From Aestuarierythrobacter sp037968495 (GTDB taxonomy: Bacteria > Pseudomonadota > Alphaproteobacteria > Sphingomonadales > Sphingomonadaceae): DNA of 64,000 nt. The DNA lies in assembly GCA_037968495.1 (NCBI GenBank), contig JBBKVP010000047.1, forward strand, positions 1-64,000, in the 5' to 3' direction. This document shows positions 8,911 to 17,622 of the stretch, in pieces; the stretch's first letter is position 1; every line of letters begins with the position of its first letter. The position numbers were made by a program, and so were the translations under genes. The notes beneath the pieces are model-generated. The model was not told the origin of the DNA. It was given only the letters and a program-made list of their open reading frames with translations, and did not search any database.

Positions 8911-9546
8911 ATGAACGGATCGGAAATGACAACACCGGCCAAGACCGGCAATTTTCGGCGGCGCTTTATGGAGGCACTCGGACCGCTTGGCGTGTTCTTC
9001 GAGGGCTTTCTGGAAGAGCCGCGCATGGTCGGTTCGATCATTCCATCCTCGCGCTTCACTATCCGCAAAATGCTGGGGCCAGTGAAATGGGATGAGTGCA
9101 AACTCTTCGTAGAATACGGGCCGGGTGTTGGCACGTTCTGCCAGCCAGTGCTCGAACGTCTGCGTCCGGACGGCGCGCTGATCGTGATCGACACCAACCC
9201 GCTATTTATCGACTATCTCAACCGCACGATTACCGACAGCCGTTTCACTGCCGTACTTGGCTCTGCGGCAGATGTTGTGACAATCGTTCGCGATAATGGA
9301 CACGACCACGCCGACTATGTGCTGTCAGGCCTGCCGTTTTCAACGCTGCCCGATGGTATCGGCCCGGCAATCGCCGAGGCAACATACAATGTCCTACGCC
9401 CTGGCGGCGCGTTTCTGGTTTATCAATTCTCCGGCAAGGCACGTGACTTCATGACGAAGCACTTCACCCGCATCGATGCAGGGTTCGAAGCGCTGAACAT
9501 CTTGCCATGCAAATTGTTCTGGGGCTGGAAAGAGAGCGCGGCCTAA
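8911..9546 (+). CDS. SAM-dependent methyltransferase (phospholipid N-methyltransferase-like)
   Basis: A 211-residue protein from ATG 8911, or 206 from ATG 8926; longer in-frame extensions would run into the divergent MFS gene. A class I SAM-binding motif is visible (FVEYGPGVGTF, about residue 62), followed by the acidic residue after strand 2 (VIDTNP) and a motif IV-like SGLPFSTLP. The SGLPF motif and the FxxFLxxPRxVGSIIPSS N-terminus resemble the PmtA-type phospholipid methyltransferases and rRNA-dimethylase-like proteins of proteobacteria. A phosphatidylethanolamine N-methyltransferase role is plausible but inferred. The protein has no membrane segment. Confidence 0.78.
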   Translation: MNGSEMTTPAKTGNFRRRFMEALGPLGVFFEGFLEEPRMVGSIIPSSRFTIRKMLGPVKWDECKLFVEYGPGVGTFCQPVLERLRPDGALIVIDTNPLFIDYLNRTITDSRFTAVLGSAADVVTIVRDNGHDHADYVLSGLPFSTLPDGIGPAIAEATYNVLRPGGAFLVYQFSGKARDFMTKHFTRIDAGFEALNILPCKLFWGWKESAA

Positions 9547-9574
9547 GCGCCGCGCCCGTCTCCCACTCGCGCAA

Positions 9575-10405
9575 TCACTCGAAAGTTTCGCTGACTGCCG
9601 AAGGCGAATCTCCTGCCAACTGCCGGTATATCGCGGCAAGTATTGCTGCGCCGACTGCGCCTGAAACGGCGTTCATCAGAGCGGCGACGAGGCCATTGCC
9701 AATTGTAGCGACCGAAGCGCCACCCGCGGCAAAGCCCAATCCAAAGATCATGCTCACAATCGATGTGATGATGAGCAGCGGAATGAAGATCAATAGTGAG
9801 AACAGCAGAATGCGGAGGCTGTTACCCTTGGTCAAAGCCCAAGACCGGCTGAGAGCCTTGATCGGGTTTGTCACGCCCTCGATGATCATCACCGGTGCAA
9901 CCTGCGAAAACTTCACTACTAGATAAATTGCTACTACCGCTGCCAGCAGACCTGTGACGAAGGCCACCACCGCAATACCTGTCAGCGCGCCAATTGCGAT
10001 CAGCACGACGGCGATCAAACCAATGGCAAAGCCCATCAGCAGCACCGTTACAAAGTATGGCAGCAAGCGCGCTGCACCAATCCCGATAGCCTCGCCGACC
10101 GTCGGACGATTGTGATCGGTGAATAGCGCGAGCAGCGAAAGCGTGCCGAGATACTGGATGATCCCAAGAACGGTGAATACCCACCAATAGCTGCGGAAAG
10201 CCCCTCGCATCGCGGCCATCATCGCATCGGGATTCTCGGTTTCGCCGAACTGGCCCTGCATAACTGCGGTGACTTCCGGCATGGTGAGCATCACGACCAG
10301 ATAGGGAAGGAAGAAGAACACTCCGGCCACGATCATAACGACGTCTTTGTTACCGCCGATCAGTGATGTGATCGTGTTCCAAGCCTTGCTAAAGTCGAGT
10401 TTCAT
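9575..10405 (-). CDS. Polytopic membrane protein (GDPD membrane-domain-like), function unknown
   Basis: A 276-residue protein when started at ATG 10405, which has a strong AGGAGGGG ribosome site 5 bp upstream; longer frames to 10510 would overlap lipB. It has roughly six hydrophobic segments with a soluble patch around NPIKALSRSWALTKGNSLRI. That patch matches the pattern of the membrane domain found ahead of glycerophosphodiester phosphodiesterases and in related stand-alone proteins. No catalytic domain is present. It is divergent from lipB, with 58 bp between starts. I cannot assign a function. Confidence 0.75.
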   Translation of the reverse strand: MKLDFSKAWNTITSLIGGNKDVVMIVAGVFFFLPYLVVMLTMPEVTAVMQGQFGETENPDAMMAAMRGAFRSYWWVFTVLGIIQYLGTLSLLALFTDHNRPTVGEAIGIGAARLLPYFVTVLLMGFAIGLIAVVLIAIGALTGIAVVAFVTGLLAAVVAIYLVVKFSQVAPVMIIEGVTNPIKALSRSWALTKGNSLRILLFSLLIFIPLLIITSIVSMIFGLGFAAGGASVATIGNGLVAALMNAVSGAVGAAILAAIYRQLAGDSPSAVSETFE

Positions 10406-10463
10406 GCTGCCCCTCCTAATTTCAGCTCTTGATAAGCGAATTAAGTGGGGGCAGGCAATCGCG

Positions 10464-11138
10464 ATGGCCCACCCTTTACCCGATAGTATTGATCTGAGGC
10501 GCGAGAGCACCTTGATGCCCTATCGCGAAACGCTGGATGAAATGACTGCGCGAAACGCCGCAATCCATGCAGGCGATGCGCGTGAATTGCTGTGGCTGCT
10601 GGAACATCCACCAGTCTATACCGCTGGCACCAGCGCAGGTGAGGGCGAGCTACTCGATCCGCGTTTCGAGGTTGTCGAAACCGGGCGGGGCGGGCGTTAC
10701 ACTTATCATGGACCGGGGCAGAGGGTCGGCTATGTCCTGCTCGATCTATCGCGCCGGGCAAAGGATGTGCGCGGTTTTGTTCATGCGCTCGAGGGCTGGG
10801 TCATTGCTACGCTGGCAACATTCGGCGTTGAAAGCTGGCGCGCGGAGGGCCGTGTGGGCATCTGGACGTACGGCCCCGACGGCGGCGAGGCAAAGATCGG
10901 TGCAATCGGCGTACGCGTGCGGCGCTGGGTCACGATGCACGGCTTCGCAGTAAACCTGTCACCCGATTTGTCGCACTTCGGAGGCATCGTGCCATGCGGG
11001 ATCGCCGAATTTGGTGTCACCAGTCTGGCCGATTTGGGGATAGAGGTTGCGCCGGAGGAGTGGGATGAGGCATTGCTCGCGCAGGCACCGGCATTCCTCG
11101 CCGCGCTAGAGCCGCAAGGAATGGAACAAGGCATATGA
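10464..11138 (+). CDS. lipB: Lipoyl(octanoyl) transferase LipB
   Basis: A 224-residue protein from ATG 10464. It moves octanoate from acyl carrier protein onto lipoyl domains of pyruvate and 2-oxoglutarate dehydrogenases and the glycine cleavage system. Family motifs are in place: LLEHPPVYTAGTS, the block GGRYTYHGPGQ, the catalytic lysine region EAKIGAIGVR and the catalytic cysteine in IVPCGI near the C-terminus. Length is normal. The stop overlaps the ATG of the next gene by 4 bp (ATGA), indicating translational coupling. No lipA is adjacent. Confidence 0.95.
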   Translation: MAHPLPDSIDLRRESTLMPYRETLDEMTARNAAIHAGDARELLWLLEHPPVYTAGTSAGEGELLDPRFEVVETGRGGRYTYHGPGQRVGYVLLDLSRRAKDVRGFVHALEGWVIATLATFGVESWRAEGRVGIWTYGPDGGEAKIGAIGVRVRRWVTMHGFAVNLSPDLSHFGGIVPCGIAEFGVTSLADLGIEVAPEEWDEALLAQAPAFLAALEPQGMEQGI

Positions 11139-11434
11139 CAATCCGCAAAACTGCCACTTTGGCCGTTTTCCTCGCTCTTCTACTGGCAGGATGCGGCGAT
11201 GATCGTGCACCCGAGGCGGCGAAGTCCGGCGACGTGGGTGAGCTAACCGGTGGCACGATCAACGATGACATGCTGCCGCTTGCCGAAGTTCAATCGCAAT
11301 CACCGATGGTCAAGAGTGAACCGAGTTCGGACGACGATGATGCCAGTGAGGATTCTGACGCAGAAGCTGACGCCTCTACTGACGCGGATTCTGGCGCCAA
11401 TTCTGGCGCCGATTCTGGCGGGGGTGAGAATTAA
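11135..11434 (+). CDS. Small acidic lipoprotein, unknown function
   Basis: A 99-residue protein. It has a lipoprotein signal peptide with lipobox LAGC (Cys20). The mature part is short and strongly acidic, ending in a low-complexity Asp/Ser/Ala/Gly tail (DADASTDADSGANSGADSGG). It overlaps lipB by 4 bp. No domain is recognisable. A membrane-anchored, probably disordered periplasmic peptide is all that sequence supports. The 3' end carries a 12-bp tandem repeat. Confidence 0.72.
   Translation: MTIRKTATLAVFLALLLAGCGDDRAPEAAKSGDVGELTGGTINDDMLPLAEVQSQSPMVKSEPSSDDDDASEDSDAEADASTDADSGANSGADSGGGEN
11387..11422 (+). repeat. Three tandem 12-bp units inside the acidic lipoprotein gene
   Basis: Three head-to-tail copies of [GA]ATTCTGGCG[CG][CG] occur at 11387-11398, 11399-11410 and 11411-11422. 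They stay in frame and encode repeats of the form (D/N)-S-G-(A/G). Copy-number change by slippage would lengthen or shorten the tail without breaking the frame. Confidence 0.85.
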
Positions 11435-11458
11435 CCCCACCCCGTCGCCCAAATTTGG

Positions 11459-12571
11459 CTAGGCAGCGGGCGCTTCGGCCATTTGTTTTTCAAGTGTCGG
11501 ATAATCGATATATCCAGCTGGTCCGGGCAGATACCAGCTCTGCGGCACGTCCACATTGGGCGCGAGTTCAGCGCCGATTTTGATCCGGTGCGGCAGGTCA
11601 GGGTTGGAGATGAACGGCCTGCCGAACGACACTGCATCGCAGCGGCCACTCGCGACATCCTTGGACGCCTCCTCCCCTGTATAGTCGCTGTTGAGAACCA
11701 GCGGGCCTGAATATATCTTGCGGATCACATCATCTTGTTGCGGCACATCGGTTGATCCAAAGGTGCCTTCTGGCCCTGGTTGGCGCAGTTCTAGGAACGA
11801 CAGATCCAGATCCTCGACCACCTGAGCGGCAGCGCCGAACAATGCTGATGGTTCCGGATCGTCAGCACCCTGCGTATCGCCGTTCGGGGAAAGGCGAACG
11901 GAGGTGCGGTCAGCGCCCCAGACATCCACTAGCGCAGTTAAAACTTCGCGCAGCAAGCGTGTGCGGTTTGCGATACTGCCACCATATTCGTCGGTGCGCA
12001 GGTTAGTGGTGCTGCGCAGGAACTGGTCGATCAAATACCCATTGGCACTGTGCAATTGAACACCGTCAAACCCGGCTTCCTTCGCATTGATCGCGGCCTT
12101 GCGGTAATCTTCGACCAGGCGGGCAATTTCGTCGACGCTTAGCGCGCGGGCCGGCTGGTGATCCTGACGGCCGGTTGGCGTGTGTGCATGGCCCGGTGCA
12201 GTTGTGGCGGATGCCGATACGCCGGGTTCACCGTCAAGGAAATCGGGATGCACGATCCGGCCCATATGCCACATCTGCAGCACGATCCGGCCACCTGCTT
12301 CGTGGACTGCTTTGGTCACAGGCTTCCAGCCTTGCACCTGCTCTGCCGACCAGATGCCCGGTGCGTTCGGCCAGCCCAATCCTTCGCGGCTGACTCCGGT
12401 CGCTTCGCTGATAATCAGCCCGGCGCTGGCGCGTTGGCGGTAATATTCAACCATCATTTCGCCCGGAACGAAGCCTGCTTCGGCACGGCCGCGTGTAAGC
12501 GGAGCCATCAGGATGCGGTTTGGTGCCGTAATCGCGCCGAGTTTCAGCGGTTGGAAGAGGTTGTCGTTCAA
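11459..12571 (-). CDS. Old yellow enzyme family alkene reductase (NemA-like)
   Basis: A 370-residue FMN-dependent TIM-barrel enzyme. The N-terminus LFQPLKLGAITAPNRILMAPLTRGRA and the substrate-binding block QLHSANGYLIDQFLR followed by EYGGSIANR are diagnostic of the OYE/NemA class, which reduces activated C=C bonds, nitroesters and N-ethylmaleimide with NAD(P)H. The active-site pair here is His and Asn (HSAN), as in classical OYE. It converges on the acidic lipoprotein gene and is divergent from the EamA gene. The natural substrate is unknown. Confidence 0.93.
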   Translation of the reverse strand: MNDNLFQPLKLGAITAPNRILMAPLTRGRAEAGFVPGEMMVEYYRQRASAGLIISEATGVSREGLGWPNAPGIWSAEQVQGWKPVTKAVHEAGGRIVLQMWHMGRIVHPDFLDGEPGVSASATTAPGHAHTPTGRQDHQPARALSVDEIARLVEDYRKAAINAKEAGFDGVQLHSANGYLIDQFLRSTTNLRTDEYGGSIANRTRLLREVLTALVDVWGADRTSVRLSPNGDTQGADDPEPSALFGAAAQVVEDLDLSFLELRQPGPEGTFGSTDVPQQDDVIRKIYSGPLVLNSDYTGEEASKDVASGRCDAVSFGRPFISNPDLPHRIKIGAELAPNVDVPQSWYLPGPAGYIDYPTLEKQMAEAPAA

Positions 12572-12624
12572 GGGATAGGCCTTTCTGTAATTGGCTTTCG
12601 TGGTTCAGCAGCTAATGACGCGGA

Positions 12625-13560
12625 ATGAGGAATACAACCGAGCCAATACTTAAGGCCGCTCAAGAAACGATTTCCGAGCCGCCGCGCTGGCTCGCATTGG
12701 CCGCGTTGCTGGGCGGCAATGCTGCATTGGCTTTGGGTCCGTGGTTCGTCCGGTTGGCTGATACGGGGCCGGTCTCTGCGGGTTTCTGGAGGCTCGCCAT
12801 CGCCTTGCCATTCCTGTTCTGGTTGGCGCGGAGGGAGCAAGGCGGCGGCGTGTCGATTTCGCGCGGTGTATGGCTTCTTACAATCGGTGCAGGTGTCTTC
12901 TTCGCTTTGGATCTTGCAAGTTGGCACATCGGGATCGAGCAGACACGACTCGGCAATGCGACTTTGTTCGGCAATTCGGGCAGCGTGCTGATCATGGCGT
13001 GGGGCTTGATCATGCTCAGGCGGCGGCCCGGTGCAGGTGAGCTCATCGGAATACTCGCAGCGCTTGCTGGGGCGGCGATCCTGCTAGGCCGCAGCCTCGA
13101 TATCGACCCGCGCTATCTGGTGGGCGACCTGTTCTGCATTCTCGCCGGGTTCTTCTACACCTTCTACATCCTGTTCCTGCAACGCGCTCGCAACACCTAC
13201 GGAAACTGGACGTTGCTCAGCTGGTCCAGCCTTGCCGGCGCGCCGATTATGCTGCTGATCGCGTTGCTACTGGGCGAACAAGTGATGCCCACCGTTTGGT
13301 GGCCGGTCATCGTGCTGGCCCTATCCAGCCAGCTTTTGGGGCAAGGGCTGCTCGTATGGTCGCTCAAGCACTTCCCGCCGCTGATAATCGGTATGGCCCT
13401 GCTGACACAGCCGGCAATCGCGGCGCTGGTCGGCTGGCTGCGTTTTGATGAATCGCTTGGCCCGCTTGATATGCTTGGAATGGCGCTGGTTGCCGCCGCT
13501 CTCGTCCTTGCCAGAACGCGCAATCGATCGATTACTCCGTCCGTTGCGGCCAAGCCCTAG
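12625..13560 (+). CDS. DMT-superfamily EamA transporter
   Basis: A 311-residue inner-membrane protein with about ten hydrophobic segments arranged as two EamA repeats. The first repeat carries the ALALGPWFVRLADTGPVSAGFWRL signature pattern of RhaT/EamA permeases, and the second ends with an LGPLDMLGMALVAAALVLART helix. Proteins of this superfamily export amino acids or other metabolites, but specificity is not visible. The stop codon overlaps the stop of the convergent DUF2254 gene by 4 bp. Confidence 0.88.
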   Translation: MRNTTEPILKAAQETISEPPRWLALAALLGGNAALALGPWFVRLADTGPVSAGFWRLAIALPFLFWLARREQGGGVSISRGVWLLTIGAGVFFALDLASWHIGIEQTRLGNATLFGNSGSVLIMAWGLIMLRRRPGAGELIGILAALAGAAILLGRSLDIDPRYLVGDLFCILAGFFYTFYILFLQRARNTYGNWTLLSWSSLAGAPIMLLIALLLGEQVMPTVWWPVIVLALSSQLLGQGLLVWSLKHFPPLIIGMALLTQPAIAALVGWLRFDESLGPLDMLGMALVAAALVLARTRNRSITPSVAAKP

Positions 13561-14885
13561 CGCGCAATCGCTTCCGCGAAGCTAGCGTATCGGGCTTCGA
13601 TTTCCGCCAGATCAGGACCGGTGATATTGTCGCGGACCTGCTCGATAAGCAGATCGCCCTCATTCTCCAATTGTTTGCGACGGGTCTCGTCGTCCAGCGT
13701 GGTTGCCGCGTTCACGATCGTGTCCAAGAAGACAAGGCTCGCAATCCGGCTCGTGGCCACAGCGCCGCGCATCGCACCCATACCGCGCTTGAGAAAGTGC
13801 TCGTAATTGTCATCAATTAGGATGAGTTGGTTTTCCTCATCATCGTCGCCCTGATCGACATCTGTCCGCACGCGTAGGTCGCGTTGGCCCAACTGCGCCG
13901 TTGCCGCACCAAGCCAGTGGAGCGATGTGACGGCGGTAAACGGATCATTTACCCCCGGCGAAAGCGCACGCAGACCGATCTCGACCAATTCGTCGATCAG
14001 GAACTGCATGTCCTGCGATGTTGTCCGGATCGCACCAAGCCCAAGGCACTGGCGGATTTCGTCTCCTGGCAGTTCCTCCTCGTGATCGTGATCTTTCCAA
14101 TAAGCGACCGGCATTGCGGGATGCACAAAGTCGCCGGTCCGTACTGCCAGCATCAGCTTGCCATTCTCTTTCTTCGCGATGCTACGCAAAGTCTTGAAAT
14201 CGATCATCTGAATATAGCCAACTTCACTCGACAAAACTGGGATTCCTCCCGGCCGAGCGATTTGCACTGCACCGCGATTTGGACTGCGGAAACGGCTGTC
14301 GATTTCAGTAAGCAGCCGCCTGCCAATGCCTTCAAGAACGGTATTAATACGGATCGAGGCGGGGATATGGTTGAGGAAGAAGACCAGAACCATAATTGAA
14401 ATGACGACCAAGATGAACGCCACGAGGAGCGACAGTTGTGGTACGAAGCCGGGCAGAGAGTTTGAACTCTGGCCGATTAGCGAAGCCTCATCCTCGCCTC
14501 GGACGCTGCGTAAAACAGTAATTGCGTAAACGAAGGTTCCGATGAACGTTGCAAGGCTGAGCTGATTGCCGCGGTCTTCCATGAAATTGGTCAGCAAACG
14601 CGGACCATAATTTCCACTGGCATAGGCAACTGCAGCGATGGTGATGGAAAACACCGTTGACGCAACGCCGATCATCGACCCCGCGATGACGGTAAGGATA
14701 TTCCTTGCGCCATCAGATCTAGCCTCATCGATCCAGCTGATATTGTTCAGAAAGTCCGCGTAGCCATTCCTGTCGAGATAGACGGTCAGGAGTGCCAGCA
14801 AAAAGGAAAAGAAACTGAATAGAGCGGGATAGAACCAATAGCTCGCGTTTACATCATGCCAAAGCGACCGCAATTGCGCGATCAT
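13557..14885 (-). CDS. DUF2254 family membrane protein
   Basis: A 442-residue protein. Four hydrophobic segments fall in the first 170 residues, with a conserved GARNILTVIAGSMIGVASTVFSITIAA stretch between helices that identifies the DUF2254 family. A long soluble C-terminal region includes LGLGAIRTTSQD and ALSPGVNDPFTA, also hallmarks of that family. The molecular function of DUF2254 is unknown to me. It converges on the EamA gene. The 139 bp upstream to nadA hold no obvious gene. Confidence 0.85.
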   Translation of the reverse strand: MIAQLRSLWHDVNASYWFYPALFSFFSFLLALLTVYLDRNGYADFLNNISWIDEARSDGARNILTVIAGSMIGVASTVFSITIAAVAYASGNYGPRLLTNFMEDRGNQLSLATFIGTFVYAITVLRSVRGEDEASLIGQSSNSLPGFVPQLSLLVAFILVVISIMVLVFFLNHIPASIRINTVLEGIGRRLLTEIDSRFRSPNRGAVQIARPGGIPVLSSEVGYIQMIDFKTLRSIAKKENGKLMLAVRTGDFVHPAMPVAYWKDHDHEEELPGDEIRQCLGLGAIRTTSQDMQFLIDELVEIGLRALSPGVNDPFTAVTSLHWLGAATAQLGQRDLRVRTDVDQGDDDEENQLILIDDNYEHFLKRGMGAMRGAVATSRIASLVFLDTIVNAATTLDDETRRKQLENEGDLLIEQVRDNITGPDLAEIEARYASFAEAIAR

Positions 14886-15024
14886 ACTGCCTGCTCCAAT
14901 GCCGAACTCCGGCCCGCTACAATAACCTTCGCCCGTCGATTGCCGTTTGCCATATTATTGCTCCCCAAACGCGTTTCTTGGTCATTAACGCCAAACGACG
15001 CGAAGGGTTGCGCAAATTCAGCTC

Positions 15025-16011
15025 TTACGCGCGGCCCAAATCACCCTTACCGACAGTTCCCCCGGCCATTTCGAGCATTTTGTCGAGGCTTCCTTTGGCC
15101 TTCAGGCGCAAGCTTTCCTCGATTTCGATGCGCGGCTCCAGATCGCGGAGGGCGGTGTAGAGCTTCTCCATCGTGTTGAGCGCCATATAGGGGCAGATGT
15201 TGCAGTTGCAGTTGCCGTCTGCACCCGGCGCGCCGATGAAGCTCTTGTTCGGCAGCGCCTTTTCCATCTGATGGATGATATGCGGCTCGGTCGCGACGAT
15301 TAGCGTGTTGCCTTCAAAACTCTCGGCATATTTCAGGATGCCACTGGTCGATCCGACATAATCGGCATGCTCGACAATATGCGCCGGGCATTCGGGATGC
15401 GCGGCAATTGGGGCATCGGGATGCTTTTCGCGCAGCTTGAGAAGTTCGGTTTCGCTAAACGCCTCGTGGACGATGCAGACACCGGGCCACAGGAGCATAT
15501 CGCGGCCGAACTTGCGGTTGAGATAGCCGCCCAAATGCCGGTCAGGGCCGAAGATGATCTTCTGACTTTCCGGAATTTTCTGCAGGATCGTTTCCGCGCT
15601 TGAACTGGTGACGATTACATCGCTCAATGCTTTCACTTCGGTCGAGCAATTAATGTAAGTGAGCGCGATGTGATCAGGATGCGCCTCGCGGAAAGCCTTG
15701 AACTTATCGGGCGGGCAGCTGTCTTCGAGGCTGCAACCGGCATCCATATCGGGCAGCACCACGATCTTTTCTGGAGACAGGATTTTGGCCGTGTCTGCCA
15801 TGAATTTCACGCCGCAAAAGGCGATGACATCGGCGTCGGTCTCGGCGGCCTTTTGGCTTAGCTGCAGACTGTCACCGACATAATCGGCTATGTCCTGAAT
15901 TTCCGGGCGCTGATAGTAATGCGCCAGAATGATCGCATTGCGGTCTTTACGCAGGCGATTGATCTCGGCGATCAGGTCGGTGCCGGTCGGAAGTTTGGAT
16001 TCGACGCTCAT
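15025..16011 (-). CDS. nadA: Quinolinate synthase NadA
   Basis: A 328-residue [4Fe-4S] enzyme that condenses iminoaspartate with dihydroxyacetone phosphate to quinolinate in de novo NAD synthesis. The N-terminal AIILAHYYQRPEIQDIADYVGDSL and the FCGVKFMADTAKIL blocks are characteristic. Candidate cluster ligands are cysteines in DAGCSLEDSC, in the VCIVHE region, and in the C-terminal NCNCNICPYM segment. Its start overlaps the DUF4230 stop by 4 bp, so it is the last gene of a three-gene operon. The partners nadB and nadC are not in the window. Confidence 0.95.
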   Translation of the reverse strand: MSVESKLPTGTDLIAEINRLRKDRNAIILAHYYQRPEIQDIADYVGDSLQLSQKAAETDADVIAFCGVKFMADTAKILSPEKIVVLPDMDAGCSLEDSCPPDKFKAFREAHPDHIALTYINCSTEVKALSDVIVTSSSAETILQKIPESQKIIFGPDRHLGGYLNRKFGRDMLLWPGVCIVHEAFSETELLKLREKHPDAPIAAHPECPAHIVEHADYVGSTSGILKYAESFEGNTLIVATEPHIIHQMEKALPNKSFIGAPGADGNCNCNICPYMALNTMEKLYTALRDLEPRIEIEESLRLKAKGSLDKMLEMAGGTVGKGDLGRA

Positions 16012-16688
16012 TTAGTCACTTTCTCGCCATCGATGCGGACATTCACGGTAACGCTGCCATATCCGGCAACTTGCAACGGTATAGCCAGATTTTGGCGGAT
16101 TGCATCCTTTGCTGCATCGCGCGCAAGCCCCAGCAGGATTGGATTTCCCGCCTGAGTCACTGCCTGCTGCTCGGCGAGCTGCGTATTCTTGCGCGTCAGA
16201 TTGTCCTGCGCGTCGCGGCTGATCCAAATGCCTTCACGCAGATATTGCGCTTTGCCCTCGTCCAGATTGGGCTTGCCAACCTTTATTGCGGGAATTTGGA
16301 CGTCGAGCGTTTCGGTTTCTTCGTCCCACTTGAGTCGGCTGGCATCCATAGCTGACAGATCGAGAGTGTAATCGACCCGCGCGGGGATCACAGCGACTTG
16401 GCGGCTCTGGATCGTGCCAAACAAACGGCTGTCATTGCTCGCCACCACAGGGGCAAGCTGGGCGGAAAATACTGTCAGCGTGTTTTGTTTCTCGAATGCC
16501 ACCAAGCTGGTCGCGAGCGGATCGCCAAGGTCTTGTGGCCCAAATGCCTTCCAACCGAGCCATGCGATTACCGCCAATGCCACAATGAAGAGCAACCAAG
16601 GCACACCCTGAACACGCGCAAGCGATTGTTCGCGAGGGACTTCAGGTGCGAGGGTGTCTTGCTCGGAGTGTTTTACAGTATTTGCCAT
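16008..16688 (-). CDS. DUF4230 family protein with N-terminal membrane anchor
   Basis: A 226-residue protein. One hydrophobic segment (about residues 30-48, LLFIVALAVIAWLGW) follows a short charged N-terminus; the remainder is predicted extracytoplasmic. The body has the VIPARVDYTLDLSAMDASRL pattern and a C-terminal MTVNVRIDG-like strand typical of DUF4230 proteins, whose function is unknown. It overlaps the MBL gene upstream by 16 bp and nadA downstream by 4 bp. The tight coupling suggests co-expression, not necessarily shared chemistry. Confidence 0.82.
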   Translation of the reverse strand: MANTVKHSEQDTLAPEVPREQSLARVQGVPWLLFIVALAVIAWLGWKAFGPQDLGDPLATSLVAFEKQNTLTVFSAQLAPVVASNDSRLFGTIQSRQVAVIPARVDYTLDLSAMDASRLKWDEETETLDVQIPAIKVGKPNLDEGKAQYLREGIWISRDAQDNLTRKNTQLAEQQAVTQAGNPILLGLARDAAKDAIRQNLAIPLQVAGYGSVTVNVRIDGEKVTK

Positions 16689-17542
16689 ATATCATCTGAA
16701 CGGGCGACCATGCCTCTGCGTTCCATGTCCAGCAAATGCGCTTTCACGCTCATGCCGGCAGCACCAACTAGTCGTTCGTCTAGGCCCTTGTACATTAACG
16801 GCACCATCGCTTCGATTGCCGTGGCTCCTTCGCTTAGCAGACGGGTGATCTGATTCTCGCGCTGACGCCGGTGACCGATCATGCCGCGAACTAATTGGCG
16901 AGGGTTTGTGATGGCCGGGCCATGTGCCGGATAATAAACTTTGTCCACGCGCTGGTAGAGCTTGTCGAGGCTGAGCATATAGTCGCCCATATCGCCATCG
17001 GGCGGCACAATAACGCTGGTCGACCAGCCCATCACGTGATCGCCGGTGAATAGTGCGCCGCTTTCCGCGACTGCGAAACACAGATGGTTCGATGTGTGAC
17101 CTGGCGTGTGGACGGCAGTGAGGGTCCATCCGGTACCGGTCATGCTTTCGCCATCCTCCAGCACTCGGTCTGGGGCGTAAGTCTTGTCGAACGGGGCGTC
17201 GGCGCGCGGGCCGTTGTCATTGAGCACAAGTGGAGCGCAACCGACAATTGGAGCGCCTGTCCGCTCGGCCAATGGCACTGCAGCTGGCGAATGGTCGCGG
17301 TGCGTATGGGTGCACATAATAGCAACGATCTTCGCGTCACCAACTGCGGCCAGAATGGCTTCGATGTGGTCCGTCTCGTTTGGCCCCGGGTCGATTACTG
17401 CCACGTCACCCGCGTTGCCGACCAGATAGGTCTGCGTGCCCGTGTAAGTATAGGGCGACGGATTGGGCGCGAGCACGCGGCGGACCAGTGGTTCGGGTGT
17501 TTCGACTAGGCCGGTGGGCCAGGGTTTGGGCGGTGCCTTCAT
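16673..17542 (-). CDS. Metallo-beta-lactamase-fold hydrolase (LACTB2-like)
   Basis: A 289-residue protein. The metal-binding motif THTHRDHSP lies near residue 80. A second ligand block HTPGHTSNHLCF, the GDHVMGW aspartate and the C-terminal PAHGP histidine complete the two-metal site. The last 70 or so residues form the winged-helix tail (GHRRQRENQITRLL onward) seen in LACTB2-like members, some of which are endoribonucleases. The substrate is not determinable. It is first in the MBL-DUF4230-nadA operon and divergent from glpK, with an 80-bp shared upstream region. Confidence 0.88.
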   Translation of the reverse strand: MKAPPKPWPTGLVETPEPLVRRVLAPNPSPYTYTGTQTYLVGNAGDVAVIDPGPNETDHIEAILAAVGDAKIVAIMCTHTHRDHSPAAVPLAERTGAPIVGCAPLVLNDNGPRADAPFDKTYAPDRVLEDGESMTGTGWTLTAVHTPGHTSNHLCFAVAESGALFTGDHVMGWSTSVIVPPDGDMGDYMLSLDKLYQRVDKVYYPAHGPAITNPRQLVRGMIGHRRQRENQITRLLSEGATAIEAMVPLMYKGLDERLVGAAGMSVKAHLLDMERRGMVARSDDIWQIL

Positions 17543-17622
17543 AAAGCCTGATATGGTGCGCGAAGACGGGAATGTCGAGTTCGGCTCTCGACATCATTCG
17601 ATTGCGCAGCCAAAGTTTACCT

